Shown piece after piece: positions 5,953-13,725 of a DNA stretch of 17,042 bases. The notes below the pieces were generated by a model. It saw nothing but the letters and a program-made list of their open reading frames with translations. It made no database searches and was not told the DNA's origin. Every line of letters begins with the position of its first letter. Within the stretch, counting starts at the first letter, position 1. Source of the DNA: JBKJZO01 sp046715235. Its GTDB lineage: Bacteria > Actinomycetota > Actinomycetes > BP-191. The stretch spans positions 1 through 17,042 of the forward strand of contig JBKJZO010000190.1 in NCBI GenBank assembly GCA_046715235.1, read 5' to 3'. A program made the translations under genes and the position numbers.

Positions 5953-7049
5953 ACCGACTCCGGCACCAGCTCGGTGCGTGGCGCCCCGTTGGGTTCGCGA
6001 CGCCAGGACTTGTTCCGCCGCCAGAAGATGTAGCAGGCCAGCCCGATCGGGATCGGCAGCACGTAGGTCAATCCCCGGAAGATGAGCACGGCGGCAGCGA
6101 CCGGGGCTCGGTCACCGCCGGCCGCTGCCAACCCAGTGATCAGAGCCGCCTCGACGAGTCCGAGGCCGCCTGGAGTGATGGGGATCGCCGTCAGCAGTCG
6201 CGCGAACGCAAAGACGGCGAGCGCCTCCGCCCAGCTGACCTCCTGTTCGGACACGCCGAGATGACGCAGCGCCAGCAGCAGCACGAGGAACAGAGAGAAA
6301 TGACTGACCAACGTGGCGATGGTCAGCCACTTCCAGCGGGCGCGCAGGAGCAATCTGGTCCGGCCGCGGAACTTCACCGTGGCACGTTCCCAGCCCTCCA
6401 CCGGCTGCCGTCCGATCAGGCGCAGCAGCGCGTTGGCTACCCGGGCTGCCATCAGACCCACTCGACGGGCAGTGTCGTCACTGCGCAAGAGCATCGAGAA
6501 AGCCGCAACCGCGCCAACCAGCCCTGCCACGCCCACAAGCCCGGCGGCCAGGCGCCCGCCGCTGGGGCTACCCGTGAACGCCAGTAGCGCCAACGCCAGG
6601 ACGGGCATGGCGAGCTTGGCGAAGTTGTTCCAGACGCCTGCCACGAGCAGGGACACGGAGCTGCGCGACTTCGAGAATCCCCACGACGAGTACATCGCGT
6701 AGCTCATCCCGATCCCGATCGCGCCGCCACCGGGAACCGTGTTCGAAACGGCCGTACTCGCTTCGGTGACGATCGCCGCCTGCCGGTAGGTCAGCCCCGG
6801 CATGGTGGCGACCATGACGAACCAGTACGTCGCCAGGTTCCACAGCGCTATGGCGAGGAGCGCCGTCAGCTCGATCCAGGTCATCGATCGGATCGACGAC
6901 CACACCGCGGACATGCTGGTGAACTGCGGCAGGAAGAACCAGAACACGCCGATGATGAGCGCCACTGACAGCAGAGGTGCGAGCACTGTGCGCAGCCGCA
7001 GTCGACGGCGGCTGGGCATCGCGGGCGGGGCTTGGATCGTGGTTGTCAT
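5949..7049 (-). CDS. YbhN/UPF0104-type membrane protein (lysylphosphatidylglycerol synthase transmembrane-like)
   Basis: 366 residues, ATG overlapping the lipoprotein stop (ATGA). About eight transmembrane helices. Conserved features of the family are visible: TVPGGGAIGIGMSYAMYSSW in the middle and ITPGGLGLVEAALITGL near the end. This domain is the flippase-like half of MprF; stand-alone copies are thought to move or handle lipids. There is no C-terminal aminoacyl-transferase domain, so it does not itself aminoacylate lipid. Position between a lipid-phosphatase/kinase fusion and a PAP2 enzyme supports a lipid-linked role in the envelope. Confidence 0.88.
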   Translation of the reverse strand: MTTTIQAPPAMPSRRRLRLRTVLAPLLSVALIIGVFWFFLPQFTSMSAVWSSIRSMTWIELTALLAIALWNLATYWFVMVATMPGLTYRQAAIVTEASTAVSNTVPGGGAIGIGMSYAMYSSWGFSKSRSSVSLLVAGVWNNFAKLAMPVLALALLAFTGSPSGGRLAAGLVGVAGLVGAVAAFSMLLRSDDTARRVGLMAARVANALLRLIGRQPVEGWERATVKFRGRTRLLLRARWKWLTIATLVSHFSLFLVLLLALRHLGVSEQEVSWAEALAVFAFARLLTAIPITPGGLGLVEAALITGLAAAGGDRAPVAAAVLIFRGLTYVLPIPIGLACYIFWRRNKSWRREPNGAPRTELVPESV

Positions 7050-7615
7050 GGCGCCCCCGAGGGATCGAGAGACAGGCGGTTGTCGTGGTCCTCGCGGACC
7101 AGTCGACTGAGGGTGTCCCGATTGACGAAACCAACTGCTTGCGAGATGTGTGCGAGCGGCTCCGCGCGAGTCGATCCGCGCAAGTTGAAGTGGTACTGAA
7201 TGCAGCCCCCGGAGAACGTGTAGTAGCGGTCGCCCACGTAGCCCGGGCCTACTCGGGAGACACGCTCGAACCGCTCTGTTCCCGACCGCTCGCTGGGGAT
7301 CTGGGTTGCGCCCTGCACATCGCAGTCCGCGCGCAGGGAAACGGCGACGGCCCGCTCTCCGTCGCGGTCCGAGTCGAGCCAGAAGGTCGCCCGCCCGCTT
7401 CGCGCGCTCATCTGCTGGAAGGTCCACCCTGCCGGGAGTGCGTTGGTGCATGGCAGCAGCGTTGCGGACGGCACCGACTGCGCGAGCAGGACGACACGGC
7501 CGTACTTGTCGCCGGAGCGCGGGTCGCAACGTGGCGGGCCGCCCGCATCGGTCTGCACATTGCAGCCGGTCGCGAGTACGGCGAGCGTGCAGAGGGCGAC
7601 GGCCTCGCGTTTCAT
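7046..7615 (-). CDS. Secreted lipoprotein of unknown function
   Basis: 189 residues. MKREAVALCTLAVLATGC gives a short signal peptide with a lipobox (LATG-C18). The start is the ATG at 7615, coupled to the kinase stop by ATGA; longer in-frame readings would bury the signal. The mature part has several Cys, an LPAGWTFQQMSARSGRATFW segment and a C-terminal RLVREDHDNRLSL. I do not recognise the family. It is presumably anchored on the outer face of the membrane and may act as a periplasm-side partner of the lipid enzymes encoded by the same operon. Confidence 0.8.
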   Translation of the reverse strand: MKREAVALCTLAVLATGCNVQTDAGGPPRCDPRSGDKYGRVVLLAQSVPSATLLPCTNALPAGWTFQQMSARSGRATFWLDSDRDGERAVAVSLRADCDVQGATQIPSERSGTERFERVSRVGPGYVGDRYYTFSGGCIQYHFNLRGSTRAEPLAHISQAVGFVNRDTLSRLVREDHDNRLSLDPSGAP

Positions 7616-9366
7616 ATCGGCCTCGTCAGCAGGCTGGCCGCGAACGGCACCAGGAGCAAGAGCACGAGTACCGCTGTCACGGTGAGCCCGACGCGACGAG
7701 GGCTCCAGCGCTGAATCCGCACTCGGGGGAGTTGATAGGGGAGCAGCTGCGTGAACTCTGCGTGCAGGTCGCGCCCCTGGGCCCGCAGCATGCGCCGCAA
7801 CTGTGACGGCATGGTCAATCCGCGCGTGGCGGCAAAAGCCTCGGCGATCTCGTTCTCGGAGAAGAAGACCCTCGCCCGCGCATACACCCGCTGTGCGTCC
7901 GTCCGCAGTCCGAGGACCAGCATCATGTTCGCCAGGTCGACTGCCTGCCGCCACGGGGTCGGACGAAGCTCGGCGAATGCAGAGTCGATGATGTGCAACT
8001 CGCCGTCACGGACGAGCAGGTTCGCGGGCTTGATGTCGCGGTGTGCGAGCCCGGCCTCCCACATCCGGCGTACGACGGCGAGCCCCTGGTCGATGATCGA
8101 CTCGTCGACCTCTGCGTCGCCGATCTCCTTCGCCCCGGCGATGAACTCCATCACCAGCAGGTATTCACGCTCGGGCGTGATCTCGACGATGCCGTAGGGC
8201 TTTGGCACCGGCAGTTTGGCCTCGTAGAGCAAGCGCAGCACGTAGTCCTCGTACTGCACGAGGCGGCGTACCGCGTTGAACGGTTTCTCGTCCTCCAGCC
8301 GTCCGTAGAGCAGCGTGCGGCCGAGCTTGTACGTGCGGTCGGCTCGGAGATGGTTAATGGCATAGAGCTTGCAGAAGACGTTGGTGTCGGGATCGCCTTT
8401 GACGGTCACCCGCAGCGGCGTAGAGCCACCCGAGCCCTCCAGGCCAAAGGGCTTGATCTCGATCGCGATCATCCCGAGCTGATCCTCGAGCGCCTGGACG
8501 ATCGCGGTACCGCGGGGACCGGTCACGTCGAGGTGTGCCGCTCGCCCGCGGTGATAGGTGACCGGGAAGACGTCGTTCGGGGCGAAAAAGCGGAACGCCG
8601 CCAGAGTTGCGGCCACTCCGATGATGAGCCCGGCGAGCGCGTCAGTGGGCGAGTCCTGCGCGAGGTAGAGCCGCGAGGCGAAGACGGAGGCCAGCACGAC
8701 GGCGACGACGATCTTCCCCTGCGTCCGCCGGCGCCCAGCAGGCACCGTGGAATAGAGGGCGCTGATGGCGAACAAGGCCAACGCCGCGAGCGGCACAGAG
8801 GGCATCGCGTAGCCCTGCCACGGCCCGATGATGTCGATGCCCAGCGGCCGCGGGCGCCCGATCCCCTGCCCCACGATTTGAACGAAGTTGATGGTCAGCA
8901 GCGCCACGCCCACCCAGACGAACATGTGGCGCCAGCGCCGCCAGAACAGCAGGACAGCCAGGCTGGACAACCAGAGCAGCTGCAGCGCCCGTCCGGTCGC
9001 CAGCCAGCCGATCGCTTTCATCGCGTCGGTCAGTGCGGGGCTGCGCATATCCTCGATCCGCCTGAGCACGGCGTGGTCAAAGAGGTCGAGCCGCAACGCG
9101 AAGGCATGGTTGGTCGCCTCGACGACCCAGAAGAGGATGACCGCGGCTGCCAGTGCCAGCCACCACTTGCCGGAGGCGTTCAGCGCTCGCGGAAGCGGAG
9201 GCGGCTCGCCGGAGGGTCGGCGCCGCCGGCGTCCGCGGACGATTGCCGGTTCGGCGGGCGGAAGGGACTGCGTCTCGATCTGAGGCGGTGGAGCTGCCTC
9301 GGGCGTCGGCGTGCTGAGCGCGGCGGCCACTCTGCTGGGCATGGCGCGCAAAGACCGCTTCGCCAC
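7612..9366 (-). CDS. PAP2-like (degenerate) membrane domain fused to a kinase-like domain
   Basis: 584 residues. I place the start at the GTG at 9366, which has GGGAGG 4 nt upstream; the TTG at 9378 has none. Order: Arg/Pro-rich cytosolic tail (1-60), PAP2-like membrane domain (about 66-265), kinase-like domain (about 300-520), single C-terminal helix (about 561-579). In the PAP2 part motif 2 is PSVP instead of PSGH (189-192) and motif 3 is SR-x5-D-x3-D with His lost, so it is probably not a phosphatase. The kinase part keeps CKLYA (Lys333), HRDIKPANLL (Asp444, Asn449) and IIDSAF in place of DFG (Asp461), like RIO/Kdo-type kinases. It could be a lipid or glycan kinase, or a sensor. First gene of the five-gene envelope operon. 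Confidence 0.88.
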   Translation of the reverse strand: MAKRSLRAMPSRVAAALSTPTPEAAPPPQIETQSLPPAEPAIVRGRRRRRPSGEPPPLPRALNASGKWWLALAAAVILFWVVEATNHAFALRLDLFDHAVLRRIEDMRSPALTDAMKAIGWLATGRALQLLWLSSLAVLLFWRRWRHMFVWVGVALLTINFVQIVGQGIGRPRPLGIDIIGPWQGYAMPSVPLAALALFAISALYSTVPAGRRRTQGKIVVAVVLASVFASRLYLAQDSPTDALAGLIIGVAATLAAFRFFAPNDVFPVTYHRGRAAHLDVTGPRGTAIVQALEDQLGMIAIEIKPFGLEGSGGSTPLRVTVKGDPDTNVFCKLYAINHLRADRTYKLGRTLLYGRLEDEKPFNAVRRLVQYEDYVLRLLYEAKLPVPKPYGIVEITPEREYLLVMEFIAGAKEIGDAEVDESIIDQGLAVVRRMWEAGLAHRDIKPANLLVRDGELHIIDSAFAELRPTPWRQAVDLANMMLVLGLRTDAQRVYARARVFFSENEIAEAFAATRGLTMPSQLRRMLRAQGRDLHAEFTQLLPYQLPRVRIQRWSPRRVGLTVTAVLVLLLLVPFAASLLTRPI

Positions 9367-9486
9367 GAGGCCTCCCAAGGAGTGCAGGTCGTCGGCTCTA
9401 GTCGGATGTAGTGCAACTCAGCCCGCTTCGCTATGGCGGTCCTTTGAGGCACGGCCAATACTTCGCGCTACGTGCAAATAGGACAA

Positions 9487-9503
9487 CCCCCAGGGCAGGG
9501 GGA
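9487..9503 (+). promoter_or_regulatory. Hairpin covering the ribosome site of the binding lipoprotein
   Basis: CCCCC (9487-9491), loop AGGGCA, GGGGG (9498-9502): the right arm is the Shine-Dalgarno sequence itself, 4 nt before the ATG. Pairing would hide it, which could damp translation or respond to structure. The effect is inferred. Confidence 0.35.
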
Positions 9504-9506
9504 TCG

Positions 9507-10427
9507 ATGAAGTCACGACGGCGACGGGCCGGCGTACTCGCGGCACTGCCGTTCCTGTTACTGGCCGGATGCTCTGAGCGAGATCGCTCGCCGTCTGAAC
9601 GCGACGGACGACCGGTCCTCCGCGTCGCCTCGTACGACTTCATCGAGAACCAAACGCTGGCTCAGGTCTACGCGCAGGCGCTGGAACGCGCTGGGTTCCC
9701 GGCAGAGGTGGTCGATGGCATCGGCACCCGGGAGGTCGTCGAACCGGCACTCGAACAGAGTCGCGTGGACGTGGTGATCGATTACCTCGGGACCATGCTC
9801 AGTTTCCTGGATCCCGGCAGTTCGCAAACACACGGAACGCCGGCGACGGTGAGCGCGGCGCTCCGGCCGTTGTTGGCTGCGCGCGGCATCACCCTCATGC
9901 AGCATTCGTCAGCCGAGGACAAGAACGCCTTCGCCGTCACGGTCGAGTTCAGGCGTCAGCATGGGCTCACACGTTTGTCGGATCTCGCTTCGATTGCGGG
10001 CTCGATGACTCTCGGCGGACCGCCGGAATGCAGCTCCAGGCGCTACTGCTTGCTCGGGTTGAAGGACAAATACGGGCTCAACTTTGGATCGTTTCTCCCG
10101 GTCGCCTCGCGCAGCGCGACGGTGGTCGCCCTCAAGTCCGGGGAGATCGACATCGGCTTGCTCGAGACGACTGACGCCCGCCTGTCGCTGGGGGAGCTCG
10201 TCCTGCTTGACGACGACCGCGGGCTGCAGCCGCGCGAGAACGTCGTCCCGTTGGTGCGCAGCGCGGTGCTGCGTTCCGGCGGCGAAGCGATGCAGCGCGT
10301 TCTCGACGCCGTGAGCGCGAGCCTCACGACTACTGAGCTCATTGGCTTGAACCGGGCCGTCGAGGTGGACGGCGCGAGTAGCGTCGACGCCGCGGCCGAT
10401 TGGCTGCGCCGCCACCCCGTTCTCTGA
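9507..10427 (+). CDS. OpuAC-type substrate-binding lipoprotein (glycine betaine/choline-like)
   Basis: 306 residues from the ATG at 9507, with GGGGGA just upstream. MKSRRRRAGVLAALPFLLLAGC is a lipoprotein signal (Cys22). The mature part follows the quaternary-amine binding family: VLRVASYDFIENQTLAQVYA, then TREVVEPALEQSRVDVVIDY with LGT, and LKSGEIDIGLLETTDARL. It would deliver a betaine- or choline-like solute to an ABC permease, but no ATPase or permease gene lies next to it, so it either borrows one or has another role. A 5-bp C5/G5 hairpin (9487-9502) covers the ribosome site. In-frame starts further upstream lack a signal-compatible N-terminus. Confidence 0.88.
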   Translation: MKSRRRRAGVLAALPFLLLAGCSERDRSPSERDGRPVLRVASYDFIENQTLAQVYAQALERAGFPAEVVDGIGTREVVEPALEQSRVDVVIDYLGTMLSFLDPGSSQTHGTPATVSAALRPLLAARGITLMQHSSAEDKNAFAVTVEFRRQHGLTRLSDLASIAGSMTLGGPPECSSRRYCLLGLKDKYGLNFGSFLPVASRSATVVALKSGEIDIGLLETTDARLSLGELVLLDDDRGLQPRENVVPLVRSAVLRSGGEAMQRVLDAVSASLTTTELIGLNRAVEVDGASSVDAAADWLRRHPVL

Positions 10428-10455
10428 CCGGCAGGTGGGCGCCGAATCGGCGGGT

Positions 10456-10461
10456 TACCCT
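10456..10461 (+). promoter_or_regulatory. -10 box for leaderless selD transcript
   Basis: TACCCT (TAnnnT form) ends 7 nt before the GTG at 10469, placing the transcription start at or next to the start codon. No ribosome site precedes that GTG, so selD is probably transcribed on its own as a leaderless message rather than only by readthrough from the lipoprotein gene. Confidence 0.5.
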
Positions 10462-10468
10462 CGCACCC

Positions 10469-11467
10469 GTGACGACGGATGCGCCGGAGACGTACCGGCT
10501 GACCCAGTACGCGCATGGCGGCGGCTGCGCGTGCAAGATCCCGCCCGGCGAACTCGAGGCGGTCGTCGCAGGACTGACCGGCTTTCGTCCGACGGACCTT
10601 CTGGTGGGACTCGACGACGGCGACGACGCTGCCGTCGTACGCATCGATGGCGATCGTGCGGTCATCTCCACCGTCGACTTCTTCACGCCGGTCGTCGATG
10701 ACGCGTACGACTGGGGCCGGATCGCGGCGGCCAACGCACTCTCCGACGTCTATGCCATGGGCGGTACGCCGATCGTCGCCGTCAACCTGCTCTGCTGGCC
10801 ACGCGACGTACTCCCGCTCGAGCTGGCAGCCGAGGTGCTGCGCGGCGGTCTCGATGTCGCGCGCCAGGCAGCGTGCCCAGTGGCCGGCGGCCACAGCGTC
10901 GACGATCCGGAGCCGAAGTACGGCATGGCCGTGACGGGTTTGGCGCACCCGGATCGCCTGCTGCGTAACGATTCCGGACGCGCCGGCGTACCGCTGTCGT
11001 TGACCAAACCCCTCGGTCTCGGGGTACTCAATTCGCGTCACAAGCAGACCGGCGAGGTGTTCCCGCAGGCGATCGACGTGATGACGCAGCTCAACCGCGA
11101 CGCCGCGGCAGCGGCCGTTGCCGCCGGCATCACCTGCGCCACCGACGTCACCGGATTCGGGCTGCTCGGCCATCTCTACAAGCTCGCCCGCGCCAGTGGC
11201 GTGACCGCGCTCATCGACGCGACAGCTGTGCCGTACGTCGACGGTGCGCGAGTTGCCGTGGCCGCCGGTTACGTCAGTGGCGGCACCCGGCGCAACCTCG
11301 AGTGGGTCAACCCGCACACGGCCTGGGGCGACATCACCGACAGCGAGAAGCTCCTGCTCGCCGACGCGCAGACCTCAGGCGGACTGCTCATTGCGGGAGA
11401 GATCCCCGGCGGCGTCGTGATCGGCGAGCTCGTGCCCCGCGGCGAGAAAGCGTTAGTCGTCCGCTAG
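10469..11467 (+). CDS. selD: Selenophosphate synthase (selenide, water dikinase)
   Basis: 332 residues, close to the usual length of about 340. It makes monoselenophosphate from selenide and ATP, the selenium donor for Sec-tRNA. The N-terminal glycine-rich loop reads YAHGGGCACKIPPGEL, with Cys20 and Lys23 in the catalytic positions (this family member uses Cys, not Sec). DDAAVVRIDG and TVDFFTPVVDDAYDWGRIAA with ANALSDVYAMGG are the ATP/Mg-binding AIR-synthase-type motifs; AGGHSVDDPEPKYG and TDVTGFGLLGHLYK follow. The GTG start puts the family N-terminus right and fits the leaderless promoter. It is the metabolic partner of tRNA-Sec and of the putative UGA-containing gene in this window; selA and selB are not here. 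Confidence 0.97.
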   Translation: MTTDAPETYRLTQYAHGGGCACKIPPGELEAVVAGLTGFRPTDLLVGLDDGDDAAVVRIDGDRAVISTVDFFTPVVDDAYDWGRIAAANALSDVYAMGGTPIVAVNLLCWPRDVLPLELAAEVLRGGLDVARQAACPVAGGHSVDDPEPKYGMAVTGLAHPDRLLRNDSGRAGVPLSLTKPLGLGVLNSRHKQTGEVFPQAIDVMTQLNRDAAAAAVAAGITCATDVTGFGLLGHLYKLARASGVTALIDATAVPYVDGARVAVAAGYVSGGTRRNLEWVNPHTAWGDITDSEKLLLADAQTSGGLLIAGEIPGGVVIGELVPRGEKALVVR

Positions 11468-11513
11468 CTTTCGGCGACCATGATCGCGAGTGCGCGAGAT
11501 TCACCCGTCTGCG

Positions 11514-11543
11514 GGAAGTTCTCCGCCTGGTAGGGAGAATTCC
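11514..11543. terminator. Bidirectional terminator-like hairpin between selD and the propeller gene
   Basis: GGAA-g-TTCTCC (11514-11524) pairs with GGAGAATTCC (11534-11543): ten base pairs with one bulged G and a 9-nt loop. It lies between the tails of two convergent genes. No long T-run follows on either strand. Confidence 0.5.
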
Positions 11544-11566
11544 TCGCATTGGTTGCGGCGCGTCGC

Positions 11567-13258
11567 TTAGCGGCCGTCCCAGTTGCCGACCAGCGGGACG
11601 TCGCCGGGGACGCCGGCCAGGAAGTCGTACGCCGTCGTCGCGGCGGCGTCGTCGTCGCTGAGCAGCCAGTGCAGGGCGTCGGCCTCCGGCCGCACTAGGC
11701 CCGCGGTCCAGCGGCCGTCGCCGTTCCAGTCGCCCGCGATCGCCAGGTCGGTCTCGGCCGGCGTCGCGCCGACGTTGCCGAGGGTGAAGCGGCGGCTGAT
11801 CGTGGAGTTGTTGTCGCTGAGGTTCCAGGCCAGGTTCGTCTGGATCGGCCGCACCGTGCCGACCGTCATCGTGCCGTCGCCGTTCCAGTCGCCGATGACG
11901 ATCTGATCGCCGGCGAAGCCGTAAACGAACGACGGCTTGACGGTCCGGTTGTCGTCAGTGAGCAGCCAGTTGAGCCGCCCGCCGACACCGCGTACGGCGC
12001 CCACAGTCCAGCGCCCGTCGCCGTCCCAGTCGCCGACGACCGGCCGGTCGGACGCGACGCCGAACTCGAAGTGCGAAGCGACCGTGCTGTTGTCGTCGCT
12101 GAGGTACCAGTCGAGCCGGGTGCCGGCGGCGTTGACCGTCACGTAGCCCGACGTCATCGTGCCGTCGCCGTTCCAGTCGCCGGCGATCGGCGTGCTGCCG
12201 ACCGGGCCGAACGCGTGGTTGAACGCGAGGTCGGACGCATCAGGAGTGTTGGCGAGGATCCGGTGGTAGACGGCGTCGACGGGGCGCGCGAGGCCAGGCG
12301 TCGTCGTACCGATCACGATTCTCTTGGGCGAGAAGGCGAGCGAGAACACCTGGCGCGGGTAGCGGAACAGCAGCTGCGACCGGCGACCTGGGACGACCTG
12401 GTGGATGGCGGACGACACCCGCGAGTCGTCGCCGACACCGCGGTGCGAGATGAAGTACAGCGTGCGGCTGTCGCGGTCCCAGGCCGGGCTGTCGACATGG
12501 CCGTTCACTGCGTGCCGCACGGCCGGGTGGCCGCCCGACGCGGCGATGACCCGCAACTGCGTCTGTAGCTCCGACGTCCGATGTGTATAGGCGATGAACC
12601 GTCCGTCCGGCGACCACGCCGGGTGATTGATCCGCCCGGTGGCGATCAGCCGCGGCGACGATCCGTTGCGGTTAACGACCCACAGCCCACGGGGGGTGGC
12701 GAAGGCGAGCCGTGCGCCGTCGGGTGACCAGGTCGGGTGGGTGGCGCCGAGGATGCCGGGGAGGGCGCGCAGGTTCTGCCCGTTCGACCGCGCGAGCATC
12801 AATCGGCAACAGGTGAGGGGGTCGCTGCTGCCGGTGTAGTCGCGCGAGAAGGCCAGCCATTGGCCATCGGCCGACCACGCGGGGTCGAAGTCGGAGTACG
12901 CCGGCGCGGTGATGCGGCGCAGACCAAGCCCGTTGGCGGTGATGGAGTAGAGGCCGTACCTGCCGTCGCTGTCATCGCTGATCGGTCCGGAGAACACGAT
13001 GCGCCGGCCATCGGGCGAGAACGCCGGCCGCCCCACCGCGCGCGCCGGCGTCACCCGTCGCGGCGTACCCCCAGGGGTTGCAGTGACATAGAGGTGGTAG
13101 GAGAAACCGCCGTCGGTGGTCTGCAAGAAGGCGAACGCGCCGAGCGCGGCGGCGCTGGCCGGTGACGCGAGTGGGATGCCACCCAGCAGCGACGCGAGTA
13201 GGCCGACCGCAACCAATGCTCCGGTACGGCGGCCGCTGCGGACGCGTAGTCGCATCAC
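11567..13258 (-). CDS. Secreted TolB-like beta-propeller with C-terminal FG-GAP/VCBS-type repeats
   Basis: 563 residues. The N-terminus (RRTGALVAVGLLASLLGGIP... ending ASPASA) is a Sec signal peptide. Residues about 50-330 carry PD40/TolB blades: RPAFSPDGRRIVFSG, PAWSADGQWLAFSRD, PTWSPDGARLAFAT, PAWSPDGRFIAYTH, PAWDRDSRTLYFIS. The C-terminal part has four full repeats of about 47 residues and a truncated fifth, each with GDWNGDG or GDWDGDG, a DxDxDG-like calcium site, followed by a W-x-L-(S/T)-D-(D/N)-N segment. GTG at 13258 and ATG at 13255 are both possible starts; either overlaps the preceding stop (GTGA or TGATG). It is last in the Mau-like operon. Methylamine dehydrogenase heavy chain is also a beta-propeller, but this protein is of a different propeller type, so any parallel is speculative. 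Confidence 0.85.
   Translation of the reverse strand: MMRLRVRSGRRTGALVAVGLLASLLGGIPLASPASAAALGAFAFLQTTDGGFSYHLYVTATPGGTPRRVTPARAVGRPAFSPDGRRIVFSGPISDDSDGRYGLYSITANGLGLRRITAPAYSDFDPAWSADGQWLAFSRDYTGSSDPLTCCRLMLARSNGQNLRALPGILGATHPTWSPDGARLAFATPRGLWVVNRNGSSPRLIATGRINHPAWSPDGRFIAYTHRTSELQTQLRVIAASGGHPAVRHAVNGHVDSPAWDRDSRTLYFISHRGVGDDSRVSSAIHQVVPGRRSQLLFRYPRQVFSLAFSPKRIVIGTTTPGLARPVDAVYHRILANTPDASDLAFNHAFGPVGSTPIAGDWNGDGTMTSGYVTVNAAGTRLDWYLSDDNSTVASHFEFGVASDRPVVGDWDGDGRWTVGAVRGVGGRLNWLLTDDNRTVKPSFVYGFAGDQIVIGDWNGDGTMTVGTVRPIQTNLAWNLSDNNSTISRRFTLGNVGATPAETDLAIAGDWNGDGRWTAGLVRPEADALHWLLSDDDAAATTAYDFLAGVPGDVPLVGNWDGR
11570..12235 (-). repeat. Tandem FG-GAP-type coding repeats
   Basis: The motif encoding GDW(N/D)GDG recurs near 12171, 12022, 11881 and 11725, with a truncated last copy near 11580, at intervals of about 141-156 nt. 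The units are similar but diverged at the DNA level, so the array is an old coding repeat, not a recent expansion. Confidence 0.8.
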
Positions 13259-13725
13259 GATGGGCTCTCCGGAAGGTCGTCGATGTGCAGCGCGGCGATG
13301 AGTTCGTTTGCCTTACGCACCAGTCGAATCCGGTTGCCGTAGCTGCCGAGGACGACGAACAGACAGAACGCGCGAGCGTTGTGGTTGAAGAAGAACTGGC
13401 TGCCGCCCTGACCCGGAAGGGTGCGCTGCAGCTTGCGTGGGCTGAACGACGCAGGCGTCAGCTTGGGTATGCCGCGCTTCTTGAAGAGCGCGGTCTTCGC
13501 CGCGTCGGGGTGGAACTCGACGAGCGAGACGAAGACGTGACCGCTGCCCATGTGGTCGACCGCGCCGCTGCCGTAGTCGCCGCGTTGCGCGGGCAGCGCG
13601 AAGTTGGCGGCATGCAGCACCGAGTGCGTCGTCGAGACGCCGTCAGCCAACGCGTTGCGCCGGTAGACGCGGACGTCCCACCCGCGCGGTACGTCGACGC
13701 CGACGCCGTGTCGCTGCACCCTCAT
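13255..13725 (-). CDS. Conserved-looking protein of unknown function in the Mau-like operon
   Basis: 156 residues, ATG overlapping the stop of the membrane selenoprotein gene (ATGA); its own stop overlaps the start of the propeller gene. There is no signal peptide or membrane helix. Notable segments are VPRGWDVRVYRR at the N-terminus, HAANFALPAQRGDYGSGAVD, HVFVSLVEFHPD, FSPRKLQRTLPGQGGSQFFF and NARAFCLFVVLGS, the last with its only cysteine. The alternating strand-like segments suggest a compact alpha/beta fold. I do not recognise the family. It is probably cytosolic and works with, or regulates, the export/maturation proteins around it. Confidence 0.8.
   Translation of the reverse strand: MRVQRHGVGVDVPRGWDVRVYRRNALADGVSTTHSVLHAANFALPAQRGDYGSGAVDHMGSGHVFVSLVEFHPDAAKTALFKKRGIPKLTPASFSPRKLQRTLPGQGGSQFFFNHNARAFCLFVVLGSYGNRIRLVRKANELIAALHIDDLPESPS

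Noticed and set aside
7049..7954. Longer minus frames extending the lipoprotein and YbhN-like genes upstream
   Set aside because: They overlap preceding genes heavily; the ATGA-coupled starts give a proper lipobox and the family N-terminus.
7993..9411. Long plus-strand frame of 472 codons
   Set aside because: It is the complement of the PAP2/kinase fusion gene; its composition is typical of a GC-rich shadow frame and it has no recognisable motif.
11570..12235. Regular repeats resembling a CRISPR or satellite array
   Set aside because: The units are 141-156 nt, diverged and in frame, and encode GDWNGDG-type protein repeats.
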